Shown piece by piece: positions 7,881-17,545 of a stretch of DNA of 64,000 bases; the first letter of the stretch is position 1; the number at the start of each line of letters is the position of its first letter. This DNA is from Collinsella sp. TF06-26 (lineage in GTDB: Bacteria > Actinomycetota > Coriobacteriia > Coriobacteriales > Coriobacteriaceae). Made by a program: the position numbers and the translations under genes. The notes beneath the pieces were generated by a model, which was given only the letters and a program-made list of their open reading frames with translations, did no database searches and had not been told where the DNA came from. The stretch spans positions 50,819 to 114,818 of the forward strand of contig NZ_NKXR01000006.1 of the NCBI RefSeq assembly GCF_002232035.1. The letters are read 5' to 3'.

Positions 7881-8522
7881 CTACATCATCCCGCCTGCTC
7901 CCAGCAGCGGGCCCAATATGGACAGAAGCAACGCCGGCAAGATGAGCGTGCCGGTGGGAATCAGCAGCTTGACGGGTGCACGCTCGATCTCGCGCTCGAC
8001 CGCGGCGCGATGAGCCGCACGGATCTCGCGACTTTGAGCGGCCAGCGTCTCGGCAAGTGGGGCACCCAGGGCGAGCGCCTGCCCCACCGTGATGGCAAAG
8101 GTCTCGAGCGCTCGCACGTCCAGGTCGCGCGCGGCGGCCAACAACTCGTCCTCACGCGTGCCCACGCCCACCTGCCACGCCATGCAGGCGCGCTCAAGGC
8201 GAAGAGCCAGCACTGACCGGCGGTTGGCGCAGAAAATCTCAAGCGCCGCATCAAACGAAAGACCGGCCGAAAGACCCAAGCGCACAACATCGATCATCTC
8301 GGACACTTCGCCGAGCGACACTCGCGCCGGGCCGCCCGCTCCAACCGCGCCCTTCACTCGCGCGGTCAGAGCATCGACCACCGAGCGACCCGCGGCAGCG
8401 ACCAGCACCGCCTCGCGCTTGCAGGCCCCTGCGATCTTGCGTGCATCCGCCCGATCCAAACCCGTCGCGACAAATACACTCAGGGCGCACAGGCAAGCCG
8501 CAACTGCAACCGGGGCGCTCAT
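7881..8522 (-). CDS. tadC: TadC-like inner-membrane platform protein
   Basis: A 213-residue protein starting MSAPVAVAACLCALSVFVA. It carries a T2SSF (GspF-type) domain: SEMIDVVRLGLSAGLSFDAA and QALALGAPLAETLAAQSREI, with a C-terminal membrane helix (LILPALLLSILGPLLGAGG). It partners TadB to form the membrane platform driven by TadA. The ATG overlaps the tadB stop as ATGA. Confidence 0.85.
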   Translation of the reverse strand: MSAPVAVAACLCALSVFVATGLDRADARKIAGACKREAVLVAAAGRSVVDALTARVKGAVGAGGPARVSLGEVSEMIDVVRLGLSAGLSFDAALEIFCANRRSVLALRLERACMAWQVGVGTREDELLAAARDLDVRALETFAITVGQALALGAPLAETLAAQSREIRAAHRAAVEREIERAPVKLLIPTGTLILPALLLSILGPLLGAGGMM

Positions 8523-9445
8523 AGCTCCACCCGCATAATGCGCCGGATAACCACCAGGGCAACGGCGTTGAGGGCAAGACCCAGCACCACAGCGCCCGCG
8601 CCGGCAGGCGTCGCAAGACCGCGACGAAAATCTGCCGAAAGCAGCGCCAACACCGCGCACATGCCCGCCGGCATCGCCGCGACCATATGCGCAGACATGC
8701 GAGCCTGCGACGTCTTAACATCCAGGCGGCGCTTGAGCTCAATGCGCTCCCCCACCATGCTCGACGCCTCGGACAGTAAGTCGGCAAGCGGAGCGCCGGT
8801 GCGCTGAGACACCTTAAGCGCCAAGGTCACAAGCGAAAGACCGGGGGCGTCGATACGCACGAGCAAGTCATCGAGCGCGTCGGTCGCCGAGATGCCGCAA
8901 TCGATCGCCGCCGCCACCCGCAAAAACTCGGTATGCACTGGCTCTTGCGCATGAGCGCCCACAAAGCGCATGCCCTGGGCCAGCGAATGTCCCGAGGCAA
9001 GCGACATGGAAAGTGCGGTAAACGCCTCGGGCATTGCCTCTTCTGCATCGTGTTGCTCGCGCCGGCTCTCAAAGCCATCCCGAGCGGCACCAACGGCAAA
9101 CGGAGCAACAAGTCCCAAGGCAAATCCGAGGGGCGATAACGACACCATCGTTAGTAAAACGCAGCAGAGACCGCTCGATAGCAGCAGAAACGCCAAACGT
9201 CCCGAAGCATCTTCGATCACGAGGCCAAGGCGATGCGCCGGAGCCAGCGATGCCCACGAACGGGCGATCTTTTTCAGCAGATCGTTTTCCACCAGCTCAC
9301 GCGGCAGCTTCTCTGCCACCGTCTCGAGCGCCTGACGTGTCAGCTCCGCCGGCGGTACCTGCGGCACACGAGGTTCCGCCCCGCACGCCGTCGCGACAGA
9401 AAGCCCTGCCAAGCCCCCTACGACGAGGGGCACAGTGATCTCCAT
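8519..9445 (-). CDS. tadB: TadB-like inner-membrane platform protein
   Basis: A 308-residue protein with an N-terminal membrane segment, a double hydrophobic region (LAFLLLSSGLCCVLLTMVSL) and a T2SSF domain (EAMPEAFTALSMSLASGHSL, then RTGAPLADLLSEASSMV). C-terminal helices follow. It is the membrane platform for Flp pilus assembly. The start overlaps tadA by 28 nt, with GAGGAGGTGG upstream. Confidence 0.88.
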   Translation of the reverse strand: MEITVPLVVGGLAGLSVATACGAEPRVPQVPPAELTRQALETVAEKLPRELVENDLLKKIARSWASLAPAHRLGLVIEDASGRLAFLLLSSGLCCVLLTMVSLSPLGFALGLVAPFAVGAARDGFESRREQHDAEEAMPEAFTALSMSLASGHSLAQGMRFVGAHAQEPVHTEFLRVAAAIDCGISATDALDDLLVRIDAPGLSLVTLALKVSQRTGAPLADLLSEASSMVGERIELKRRLDVKTSQARMSAHMVAAMPAGMCAVLALLSADFRRGLATPAGAGAVVLGLALNAVALVVIRRIMRVEL

Positions 9446-10746
9446 TCGTCCACCTCCTCTTGTGTGAGCGTCCCCGACCGCAGGCCTTCTGCGATAAACG
9501 GCGGCTCGCGGTCAAGCGTCCAGGTGCGCTCGGCGGCATCGAACGTCACATAGCGCTCGAGCTCTACGCCGCCCGATGCGGCGCGTCGCACCCCCGAATA
9601 CGAGGAGACGAAACGCCTGCCATCGGCGTGACGCTCGGACATCACGATGCCGTCGAGCGCCATGGCAATCTGCTCCTCGATGAGCTCGCTCGGCAGATCG
9701 ATGCCATAACGTGCAAGCAACGTCAGACGCACCACGGTCTCCTGTTCTGAACCCGCATGAAGTGTGGTGAGCGACCCGTCGTGGCCCGTGTTCATGGCCT
9801 GCAACATGTCGCAGCACTCGGCACCGCGCACCTCGCCCACCACGATGCGGTCGGGGCGCATGCGCAGGGCATTAGTTACCAGGTCGCGGATCGTCACCGC
9901 GCCCTCGCCCTCAATTGAAGCCTCGCGCGCCTCTAGGCGCACCACGTGCGGATGATGTGCAAACTTGAGCTCAGCAGAGTCCTCGATCGTCACGATGCGC
10001 TCGCCGGTGGAAATCTCACATGACAACGCGTTGAGCAGGGTGGTCTTACCAGATCCCGTGCCTCCCGCAACCGCCAGGTCCTGTCGCAGCGACACCGCAC
10101 ACGACAGCAGCTGCGCATACCAAAGCGGCAGCGACCCCAGCCCCACAAGCTCGTCCAGCGAGCAGATACGGTCCGAGAACTTTCGGATGGTGAGAATCGG
10201 TCCGTCAATCGCCACAGGCGGAATCACCGCGTTGACGCGATAGCCCGTTTTGAGGCGGGCGTTGACGATGGGGCTGCGCTCGTCGATACGGCGACCAAGT
10301 GGCGAGATAATGCGGTCGATAAGCACACGGATCTGCTCATCATCCTCAAACGCATGCTCGATGGGGTACAAGACGCCGCCGCGTTCAAAGAAAGCCGAGC
10401 GGCAGCCGTTGATCATGATCTCGGTAACGGTGTCGTCCTCGATGAGCGGCTGCAACGGCCCCAAGCCCACCACGTCATCCAAAATCTCGTCGATGATGGT
10501 CTCGCGCTCGGGCGTCGCGAGATCGGTCGGCTCCTCAACATTGAGCGCCGCCTCCACCGCAGGACGCAATTCCGAGCGGGCAAGTGCCGGGTCGATATAG
10601 GCGCTGATACGCGCCACTTCGTCGTAACCCATGCGGTCCATCACGGCGCGCTTGGTGCGTCGTTTCACGGCGCGGCGACGCCCCGCATCTACAGGCGCTG
10701 CCGCCGCCGCAGCGCCGGCAGCCTTAATCCTCGTTTGCAGGCTCAT
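9418..10746 (-). CDS. tadA: Tad/CpaF-family secretion ATPase
   Basis: A 442-residue hexameric ATPase that energises Flp pilus extension. The N-terminal domain (1-130) is followed by the ATPase core: Walker [10 protein letters not shown] at 228-236, Asp box TIEDSAEL at 253-260, Walker B IVVGEVRG at 301-308 and a His box [14 protein letters not shown] near 325. An Ala/Arg-rich N-terminal tail ([20 protein letters not shown]) is variable. It overlaps tadZ by 4 nt and tadB by 28 nt. Confidence 0.95.
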   Translation of the reverse strand: MSLQTRIKAAGAAAAAAPVDAGRRRAVKRRTKRAVMDRMGYDEVARISAYIDPALARSELRPAVEAALNVEEPTDLATPERETIIDEILDDVVGLGPLQPLIEDDTVTEIMINGCRSAFFERGGVLYPIEHAFEDDEQIRVLIDRIISPLGRRIDERSPIVNARLKTGYRVNAVIPPVAIDGPILTIRKFSDRICSLDELVGLGSLPLWYAQLLSCAVSLRQDLAVAGGTGSGKTTLLNALSCEISTGERIVTIEDSAELKFAHHPHVVRLEAREASIEGEGAVTIRDLVTNALRMRPDRIVVGEVRGAECCDMLQAMNTGHDGSLTTLHAGSEQETVVRLTLLARYGIDLPSELIEEQIAMALDGIVMSERHADGRRFVSSYSGVRRAASGGVELERYVTFDAAERTWTLDREPPFIAEGLRSGTLTQEEVDEWRSLCPSS

Positions 10747-12392
10747 CGCTGATCACCCTCGCGCGACCAGGGAAGGCGGATACGCGGGCGTTCGGTGCGC
10801 GTTGCACGGTCGGCGACCATATCGCTCCAAGGGCCGACGGCGCACCCCAGTTCCACGAGCATCTCGCGCGTGGCCTCGCGCACGCTAGTCGCAAAAGCGC
10901 TGGTCTGCCCCACTGCCTCGTCAGCGCGCCCAAACGCCATGAGCGCGGCGAGATCCTGCCCGCCATCGGCGATACGAATCTTGGAGCTTAACGCACAGGC
11001 AATCTCAAAGCGCATGGCGACGTCCTCGTCTGCCCCGCGCGCACCGAACCGGTTGAACACGGCGCTCATGCGCGTGCGCGGCACACCTACTCGACCTGCC
11101 AGTTCAATGACGCGCGATGCCGATGCCGCGGACGACACCGCCGCATCGCCAACGACCAGGCAACGGTCGCTCGCCGCCACCGCAGCCGCCACGGCGTCGC
11201 CCCAAAAGACCGAGGTATCGATAAAGACCACGTCGGATTCGCGACGCAGAACATCAAGCAGTAGCTCCACCGGACGCGCCATGAGCTCGGCTTGCTCGGG
11301 CGCTGCGACGGGACCCCAGAGCGTAACGCCCGGTGCCACGCGCATCGATGTGGCTACGATATCCGGCTCGGTGAGCGTGCCCGCCGCCGACGGCTCGATA
11401 AGTGCCGCCATATCGCGCGGAGCATCGACGCCTAACAAGTCGTAAAGGTTTCCAAACATCAGGTCCAGGTCGAGCACGGCGGCACGCAAGCCCAACAGCG
11501 ACGATGTGTGTGCCATGGTGGCAACGATCGTCGACTTGCCGCAACCGCCCGAACCCGAAATGGCGCAGATGACCGGAGCTCGATGCGGCGAAGCGGCAGC
11601 GTCTGCCGGCGGCATCGGAGGCGGCGGGGCGGGCGTCGGTGACAGCGTCCCCGTCTCCCCCGCCGCAACCACGTGCTGCGTCCAAGCCGGCATGGCTGCT
11701 TGTTCGGTCTGCGAGGCAGGCTCGTTCTGCGCAATCTGCTCATGCTGCATCAGCGACAACTCGCCGCACCCGGCAAAGCCCTCAACTTCATCGAGTTCAT
11801 CCGCCAGATTCACGCCGTGCACGTATCCCATATCTACAGCCGGGGAATCGCCAGCATGCTGCGCCGGCCCTCCAGCGTCATCGTATACAAGGGGGTTCCG
11901 GGGGCGCCGACCATGCTCGGCTTCCGCTTTTCCATAATCATCAACACGCGGGCCTCTTGTAGCGCGAGGCGCCCCGGGTTCCCTATCAACAAAAGCATCG
12001 GGCTCAATCGTCATGCTCCGATCGGAATCAACCGCTCCCTCGCCCGCGCGCCCGTTGCCGCATATACTGTGTGCAGCGATGACCTCGGTCGCCCCCGCGC
12101 GAAACAGCCCCTCGATATCCGACGGATCGAGCGCTTCTATCAACACGACCACGCGACTCACGCGGCCTTCGGCCGTCAGGCGCGCAACAGTCTTGCGCAC
12201 ATCTTCGGTATCAAACAGAGACGCCGCGATGATGGCAGCCCCGCGGCGCGACGGAAACGCCCGCGCCATGGAAACCAGCCCGTCCAGGTCACCCACGCGA
12301 AGCACCTGTGCACCCACATCACGGCCCTCGACTTCCCGCTGCAACAGCCCGTAATCGCCGCACGCGCAGCACGCAAGCCAGATCGCCTTCAT
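10743..12392 (-). CDS. tadZ: TadZ/CpaE-like ParA-family pilus localisation ATPase
   Basis: A 549-residue protein. The N-terminus (1-110) resembles an atypical receiver domain (RVVVLIEALDPSDIEGLFRA). An acidic, low-complexity linker (about 115-270) follows. The C-terminal half is a MinD/ParA ATPase with deviant Walker A GSGGCGKST near 280, AVLDLDLMFGNLYDLLG and VVFIDTSVFWGD. TadZ proteins position the Tad machinery at the cell pole. The ATG at 12392 overlaps the cpaB stop (TGATG); a GTG three bases earlier is possible. Confidence 0.88.
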   Translation of the reverse strand: MKAIWLACCACGDYGLLQREVEGRDVGAQVLRVGDLDGLVSMARAFPSRRGAAIIAASLFDTEDVRKTVARLTAEGRVSRVVVLIEALDPSDIEGLFRAGATEVIAAHSICGNGRAGEGAVDSDRSMTIEPDAFVDREPGAPRATRGPRVDDYGKAEAEHGRRPRNPLVYDDAGGPAQHAGDSPAVDMGYVHGVNLADELDEVEGFAGCGELSLMQHEQIAQNEPASQTEQAAMPAWTQHVVAAGETGTLSPTPAPPPPMPPADAAASPHRAPVICAISGSGGCGKSTIVATMAHTSSLLGLRAAVLDLDLMFGNLYDLLGVDAPRDMAALIEPSAAGTLTEPDIVATSMRVAPGVTLWGPVAAPEQAELMARPVELLLDVLRRESDVVFIDTSVFWGDAVAAAVAASDRCLVVGDAAVSSAASASRVIELAGRVGVPRTRMSAVFNRFGARGADEDVAMRFEIACALSSKIRIADGGQDLAALMAFGRADEAVGQTSAFATSVREATREMLVELGCAVGPWSDMVADRATRTERPRIRLPWSREGDQR

Positions 12393-13051
12393 CACTCGTC
12401 GCCTCCGCTCTTTTTGCCGCGCGCCGTGGCGGGAATCGTCAAGCTGACCGTTCCCTTGCCCGAGGCTCCCAGCAGTTCCTTGACGTCTTCGGGGTCAGCC
12501 GCCAGCGTCACCCATTCGATCTTGCCCTCGCGCGTGGCACCGGAATCCTCACTGGTATCGATCACGTGCGCGCCGCACAGCCGATCGGTCACGCCGTCTT
12601 TTTGCACATACACATCCACGTAGCTGCCCACGCCCGTAGCACCGCCGACCGAGTGCTCGGCATCGACCGCCACCGAAACGGCGACCTTGCCCTTAGGCAC
12701 CTCGAGCTTGCGGCTCTCGACCTTGGTGTAGACATTGCAGATCACGGCGTTTTTGGGAATACGCGAAGTCGTCACGTCGCCGCGCACCTGGCGCAGCTCG
12801 GTCGCCGCGTCACGCGGCAGCAGACTCGTCAGCCACTCCTGGGTTATGACATTGGTCTCATCGAGGGTCTCGCCCACTTCGATATCGCGCGCCGCGACGC
12901 ATACCTCGACGCGATCGCCACCGTACTTGGCCAAGGTCTCAGCCTGGACCTGTTCGGCTTGTGAGCGGATCGACGAGCCGTAAACCATGCAGAGCAGAGC
13001 AGCGAGCACGCCCGCGACCAGACTGATGGCGATGCGCTTGCTCTTGTTCAC
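12392..13051 (-). CDS. cpaB: CpaB/RcpC-like pilus assembly protein (SAF domain)
   Basis: A 219-residue protein, first gene of the Tad operon. It has an N-terminal membrane helix (RIAISLVAGVLAALLCMVYG), then a SAF-like segment (VEVCVAARDIEVGETLDETN, IPKNAVICNVY) and a RcpC/CpaB region ending VSLTIPATARGKK. The GTG at 13051 is preferred because AGGAG lies six bases upstream. An ATG 15 bases earlier would lack a site. CpaB stabilises the pilus base and may contact peptidoglycan. No secretin gene follows, as expected for a cell with a single membrane. Confidence 0.87.
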   Translation of the reverse strand: MNKSKRIAISLVAGVLAALLCMVYGSSIRSQAEQVQAETLAKYGGDRVEVCVAARDIEVGETLDETNVITQEWLTSLLPRDAATELRQVRGDVTTSRIPKNAVICNVYTKVESRKLEVPKGKVAVSVAVDAEHSVGGATGVGSYVDVYVQKDGVTDRLCGAHVIDTSEDSGATREGKIEWVTLAADPEDVKELLGASGKGTVSLTIPATARGKKSGGDE

Positions 13052-13172
13052 GGCCGCTCCTCTCATGGCAGTGCCGGGCGAATGCCCGTACCACCATTGT
13101 CTGGGCGGTCAGAGTGCAAAGCGGCGCAATCGCAATCTTGGTTTTCGATGTCAAACCAATCGCTGACTAAAA

Positions 13173-13213
13173 GCTGACCAGCCCGTCAAGCTCGTGGCAA
13201 GGTTTTGGTCAGC
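13173..13213 (-). promoter_or_regulatory. Inverted repeat in the Tad operon upstream region
   Basis: GCTGACCA (13173-13180) and TGGTCAGC (13206-13213) form a perfect 8-bp inverted repeat about 120 bp upstream of cpaB, with an extra GCTGACT at 13162 and GTCAGC at 13216. It could be a regulator site for the pilus operon. No confident -10/-35 pair was found. The element lies between the rsgA terminator and cpaB. Confidence 0.4.
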
Positions 13214-13251
13214 ACGTCAGCAAACTGCATGTTTCGAGGCTTTTCCGCAGC

Positions 13252-13284
13252 AAAAAGCCGTCTCCCGAACAGTTGGGAAACGGC
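13252..13284 (-). terminator. Intrinsic terminator after rsgA
   Basis: On the minus strand GCCGTTTCCC-AACTGTTC and GGGAGACGGC followed by TTTTT, starting about 20 bp after the rsgA stop. It separates rsgA from the Tad operon. Confidence 0.9.
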
Positions 13285-13302
13285 TGTCATAGGAAAAATC
13301 AA

Positions 13303-14487
13303 TTACAGATGGACATCGGGATCGAGCATTTGAGCACTCACGCGCATGGATGACGCCAGGTTTTGAAACGTTTCCAGACGCAGGCTATCGATCTGCCCGG
13401 CGTCCTCGGCCTCGCGAACGGCGCAACCCGGCTCATGGGTATGCGTGCAATCGCCAAACCGGCACGTGCGCGATGCCTCGACAATCTCGGGGAAGGCGCG
13501 GGCCAGTCCCCGCTCGTGACCCACGAGCGGTAGGCTGCGCAGGCCCGGGGCATCGGCGATCACGCCGGCGTCGCCCGGCAGCGTCACCATCACGCGCGCG
13601 ACGGTAGTGTGACGGCCCCGGTCGTCGCGTTCGCGCACACCGCCGGTCGCCAACGTATCGTGGCCCAGCAGCGCATTGAGCAGCGTCGACTTGCCGGCAC
13701 CCGACTCGCCCAGAATCATGGCGCAGCTCCCGGCAGGCACGCAGGCACGGACCTCGTCCAGGCCGCGGCCCTCGGCAGAGGACGTCACGATCACGCGCAC
13801 GTCCGGACCCACCAGGCGGCGCACGCGGTCCAGATCGCGCTCGAGTTCCTCGGCATCGCAGCGGTCAGCTTTGGTGAGTACCACCACCGGCTCGGCATCG
13901 CAGTCGAGCGCCAATACCAGCGAACGCGCCACACGGTCGAGCAGCACCTCGCCGGCACCGAGCGCCTGCACGATTAGCACGCTATCCACGTTGGAGCAGA
14001 GCACCTGGCGCTCTCCGCGGGCACGGCCGCGCCAACGCTCAAAGCTCGTACGGCGCGGCAGCACGCATTCAATCACGCCCATATCGTGCCCGGGAGCGCG
14101 GCGCACCGCCACACGATCGCCCACGGCAGGCAGCAGGACCTCGTCCCCACCGCGCGACTTGGCAAATCCCACGGCATGCTCGGCGCGGAAGGTATCGTCG
14201 GCAGTCGCCACCAGTGGAAACCCGCGATCCAAGCGCACCACGGCGCCAAGCTGCATCTGCTCGGGCTCCTCGGCATGCGCGCAGAAATCATCAAAGGCAG
14301 CCTGCTGGGCTTCATCGACCGGCAGGTCATCAAACGCCGGAACGTCCCGCAGCGCGTCAAGCCCCGGTACACTCGCCAGCAACTCCTCAGCAGATGCAGG
14401 GGGTTCGGTCGCGAGCTTCCGACGACGATCGCGCTTAGCCCGCGCCCCCGTCGTCTTTTTCTTCGCCTTAGCCTTAGCCTTAGCCAC
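13303..14487 (-). CDS. rsgA: Ribosome small-subunit GTPase RsgA
   Basis: A 394-residue circularly permuted GTPase that matures the 30S subunit. An OB-fold region (DRGFPLVATADDTFRAEHAV) precedes the G4 motif LTKADRCDAEE, then the P-loop GESGAGKSTLLNALLG and G2/G3 (RGRHTT, DAPGLRSL). The C-terminal zinc site reads CRFGDCTHTHEPGC. The start is the GTG at 14487 with GGGAGG five bases upstream. The N-terminus is an Ala-Lys-rich tail (AKAKAKAKKKTTGARAKRDR), longer than usual, perhaps binding rRNA. Confidence 0.92.
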   Translation of the reverse strand: MAKAKAKAKKKTTGARAKRDRRRKLATEPPASAEELLASVPGLDALRDVPAFDDLPVDEAQQAAFDDFCAHAEEPEQMQLGAVVRLDRGFPLVATADDTFRAEHAVGFAKSRGGDEVLLPAVGDRVAVRRAPGHDMGVIECVLPRRTSFERWRGRARGERQVLCSNVDSVLIVQALGAGEVLLDRVARSLVLALDCDAEPVVVLTKADRCDAEELERDLDRVRRLVGPDVRVIVTSSAEGRGLDEVRACVPAGSCAMILGESGAGKSTLLNALLGHDTLATGGVRERDDRGRHTTVARVMVTLPGDAGVIADAPGLRSLPLVGHERGLARAFPEIVEASRTCRFGDCTHTHEPGCAVREAEDAGQIDSLRLETFQNLASSMRVSAQMLDPDVHL

Positions 14488-14611
14488 AAACGCCTCCCAG
14501 CACCAAAAATCACAACTGAGCAGGTATTTTAAATCAAAAAGAGCTGGCCGGGCAAAGCCCGACCAGCTCACAAACTTTCCCTCAGCCAATGGTCCCGAGA
14601 GGTTATCCGAA

Positions 14612-14702
14612 GGCCCGCCCGCCGGGAGGGGTTTCTTCCGAGCGATCCCGCAGCGCGAAGCGCGAGGACCAGCGAGGAAGAAACCCCGCAGGCGGTCGGG
14701 CC
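14612..14702 (-). repeat. Structured 3' element after the P-type ATPase (family 2, copy B)
   Basis: A large imperfect palindrome starting about 24 bp after the ATPase stop on the minus strand. GGCCCGACCGCC pairs with GGCGGGCGGGCC, and GGGGTTTCTTCC with GGAAGAAACCCC. The inner part reads TCCTCGCGCTTCGCG then CTGCGGGAT. The element at 25101-25195 shares the inner motif but has different, still complementary, outer arms. See findings. Confidence 0.7.
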
Positions 14703-14725
14703 GGTGGGAAGGATGGCCTTTCGAC

Positions 14726-17407
14726 CTACTCCTTCTCGACCGCGCGCATGATCGCCTTGTAGATCTCCATCAGCGGGATGATCAGGAAGGCCAGGCCCAG
14801 CGCGGCAAGAACGCCCTTGAGCTCAAGCGTCACGGGGCCAAAGAACATCTCGGCAAGCGTCGGCTGCACGGTTACGATCACCGTCAGCACCAGCGCCAGC
14901 GCGGCGGAAGCCCACAGCCACTTGTTCTGCTTCTTCATGGTGAACAGCGACGCACGACGGCTGCGCATATTGAAGCAGTGGAAAATCTCAACCATGTTGA
15001 GCGTGATGAACGCCATCATCACGCCTTCCTCGTCGGCATTGCCGGCGATCATATCGGCGATATGGATGTAGCCCATGTCAAAGTACACGCCCACAAAGAA
15101 GCTCGCCAGCACCAGCACGGTGATGATTAGGCCCTGGACCACACAGTCCAGACCCATATGTCCGGCAAAGACACCGTCCTTGGCGTTGCGCGGCTTGCGC
15201 TTCATGATGTCGCCCTCGGCATCCTCCATGCCCAGCGCGAGCGCGGGGAAGCAGTCGGTGACCAGGTTCACCCACAGCAGCTGCACCGGCTGGAAGATGG
15301 TAAAGCCGATGAGCGTGGCGATAAACACCGAGAAGACCTCGGCAAGGTTGGCCGAAAGCAGGAACTGGATGACCTTGCGGATGTTGTCGTAGATGCGACG
15401 GCCCTCTTCGCAGGCACCGATGATGGTGGCGAAATTGTCGTCGGCAAGCACCATGTCGGCGACGTTCTTGGTGACATCGGTACCGGTGATGCCCATGCCC
15501 ACGCCGATGTCGGCGCGCTTGATGGACGGGGCGTCGTTGACGCCATCGCCCGTCATGGCCACGATCTGGTCACGCGACTTCCAGGCCTCGACGATGCGGG
15601 TCTTGTGCTCGGGCTGGACGCGGGCGTACACGCCGTAGTCCTCGATGTGCGCGTCGAGCTCCTCGTCGCTCATGCGATCGAGGTCGGCACCGGTGATGGC
15701 ATGGCTGCGATCGGTGACGATGCCCAGCTGCTTGGCGATGGCCACGGCGGTGTCGATGTGGTCGCCCGTGATCATGACGGTGCGAATGCCAGCGTCGTGG
15801 GCCTCGCGGATGGCTTCGGCGACCTCGGGGCGGACCGGGTCGATCATGCCGGACAGGCCGCAGAAGACCAAGTCGTGCTCGAGCGCAGCGGGGCTGCAGT
15901 CGCTCGGGACCTCGGTGTAGGTGCGGCTTGCCAGCGCCAGCACGCGCAGAGCCTCGTCGGCCATGGCCTTGTTGGCGGCCACGAGCTCGGCGCGACGCTC
16001 CTCGGTCAGCGGGACGACCTTTTCGCCCTCGTAGATATGGGTGCACAGGCCGATCACCACGTCGGGCGCGCCCTTGGTGTACTGCTCGTACTCGCCATCC
16101 AAGGTCTCGACGATCACGGACATCATCTTGCGGCCCGAGTCGAACGGGGCCTCGCCCACGCGCGGATGCTCGGCAGTCAGGCCGGTGAGGCCAGCCTTGC
16201 CGGCGTCGTTGACGAGCGCGCACTCGGTCGGCTCGCCCACGGCCTCGCCCAGCTCCTCGTCCCACTGAGCATCGGAGCACAGCGCCATGCCGGCCAGGAA
16301 CTTCTCCTTGGGCGCAGCGAGCTCGTGCTTGACGACGGCCATCTTGTTCTGGGTAAGGGTACCGGTCTTGTCGGAGCAGATGGTCTGTGTGCAGCCAAGG
16401 GTCTCGACAGCAGAGAGCTTGCGGATAATCGCCTGGCGCTTGGCCATCTTGGTCACGCCAAGCGAAAGGACGATGGTCACGACGGCAACAAGGCCCTCGG
16501 GGATGGCGGCGACGGCGAGCGAGACGGCAACCATAAAGGTGTCGAGCAGGGCAGTCGGATCGGTAAGGACGTTGCCCACGCCGTGGCGGAGGATGTCAAC
16601 GCCAAAGATAACGACGCAGATGACGATCACCATGATGGTGAGGATGCGGCTGAGCTCGGCGAGCTTCACCTGCAGCGGCGTGAGCTCTTCCTTGGCCTCG
16701 GCCAGGGCGCCGGCGATCTTGCCCATCTCGGTGTTCATGCCGGTGCCGACCACGACGGCGCGACCACGGCCGTACACGACGGTGGAGCCCATATAGCACA
16801 TGTTCTTACGGTCGCCGAGCGGCACGTCGTCGGTGCCGGCGGCGAGCTCGATCACGTTGGCATGCTTCTCGACGGGCACGGACTCGCCGGTGAGCGCGGC
16901 CTCTTCGATCTTCATCGTGGCGCTCTCGAGCACGCGGCAGTCGGCCGGGACGGAGTCGCCCGCCTCGAGCATGATCACGTCGCCGGGCACGAGCTCGGCG
17001 CTCGGCAGGTGCACGAGCTTGCCGTCGCGTAGCACCTTGGACTGCGCCGCACTCATCTCCTGCAGGGCCTCGAGGGCCTCCTCGCTCTTGGCTTCCTGGA
17101 CCACGCCCAGCACCGAGTTGACGATAACGACGAACATGATGATGGCAACATCGGCAAAGTCGGGCTCGCCCTTGACCATGCCCGTGAGCGCACTGATGAC
17201 GGCGGCAACGATCAGCATGATGACCATAGGGTCAGCCATCTGTTCAAAGAAACGCCTCCACAGCGGCGTCTTCTCAGCTTCCTCGAGCTTGTTAGGGCCT
17301 GTCTTGGCGAGGCGCGAAGACGCCTCGTCGTTGCTCAGGCCGAGGTTCTCATCGACACCTTGGTCGCTGAGCACCTCCGCCGCGGCGGACAGGTATTCCT
17401 TTTGCAT
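14726..17407 (-). CDS. Cation-transporting P-type ATPase, Ca2+-type (P2)
   Basis: An 893-residue membrane pump. Visible motifs: TGES at 173-176 (actuator), PEGL at 303-306 in M4, phosphorylation site CSDKTGTLT with Asp346, TGD near 600, GDGVNDAPSIKRADIGVGMG hinge, and M6 NLVTDCFPALALGMED. The M4 PEGL and M6 NLVTDxxPA pattern matches Ca2+-ATPases of the PMA1/SERCA type, so Ca2+ export is likely, though Mn2+ cannot be excluded. Ten membrane helices are expected. It stands alone, with a structured leader upstream (next entry) and a structured 3' element downstream. Confidence 0.92.
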   Translation of the reverse strand: MQKEYLSAAAEVLSDQGVDENLGLSNDEASSRLAKTGPNKLEEAEKTPLWRRFFEQMADPMVIMLIVAAVISALTGMVKGEPDFADVAIIMFVVIVNSVLGVVQEAKSEEALEALQEMSAAQSKVLRDGKLVHLPSAELVPGDVIMLEAGDSVPADCRVLESATMKIEEAALTGESVPVEKHANVIELAAGTDDVPLGDRKNMCYMGSTVVYGRGRAVVVGTGMNTEMGKIAGALAEAKEELTPLQVKLAELSRILTIMVIVICVVIFGVDILRHGVGNVLTDPTALLDTFMVAVSLAVAAIPEGLVAVVTIVLSLGVTKMAKRQAIIRKLSAVETLGCTQTICSDKTGTLTQNKMAVVKHELAAPKEKFLAGMALCSDAQWDEELGEAVGEPTECALVNDAGKAGLTGLTAEHPRVGEAPFDSGRKMMSVIVETLDGEYEQYTKGAPDVVIGLCTHIYEGEKVVPLTEERRAELVAANKAMADEALRVLALASRTYTEVPSDCSPAALEHDLVFCGLSGMIDPVRPEVAEAIREAHDAGIRTVMITGDHIDTAVAIAKQLGIVTDRSHAITGADLDRMSDEELDAHIEDYGVYARVQPEHKTRIVEAWKSRDQIVAMTGDGVNDAPSIKRADIGVGMGITGTDVTKNVADMVLADDNFATIIGACEEGRRIYDNIRKVIQFLLSANLAEVFSVFIATLIGFTIFQPVQLLWVNLVTDCFPALALGMEDAEGDIMKRKPRNAKDGVFAGHMGLDCVVQGLIITVLVLASFFVGVYFDMGYIHIADMIAGNADEEGVMMAFITLNMVEIFHCFNMRSRRASLFTMKKQNKWLWASAALALVLTVIVTVQPTLAEMFFGPVTLELKGVLAALGLAFLIIPLMEIYKAIMRAVEKE

Positions 17408-17545
17408 ATAGAGTCCCCTCCTGGGATTCGGGCCACTCAGCAGATTGATGCCCGATCATAATTCCCAGGAGAAGGGCAAGGGCTCATCAAGGCTGCCGTG
17501 CTGAGCGGCAGTTGATAGTGGAGCTATGGTACCCCAAAGCGACGC
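17408..17545 (-). promoter_or_regulatory. Structured 5' leader of the P-type ATPase gene
   Basis: In the minus-strand leader, ATCAACTGCCG and CGGCAGCCTTGAT form one stem-loop. TCCTGGGA and TCCCAGGA form a second that encloses CGGGC/CCCG. The second 3' arm contains the AGGAGG ribosome site, so folding would hide it. The two hairpins together look like a cis-regulatory leader. Upstream is TACCAT as a possible -10 with TTGGCT 18 bp before. It does not match the yybP-ykoY manganese riboswitch motifs I know. Confidence 0.5.

Noticed and set aside
15158..17032. 624-codon plus-strand ORF opposite the P-type ATPase (also 19542-21071, 32710-34932, 23139-25004)
   Set aside because: Long antisense ORFs arise from GC-rich codon structure of the real genes; their translations are low-complexity His/Gly/Ala/Arg-rich and have no family features.
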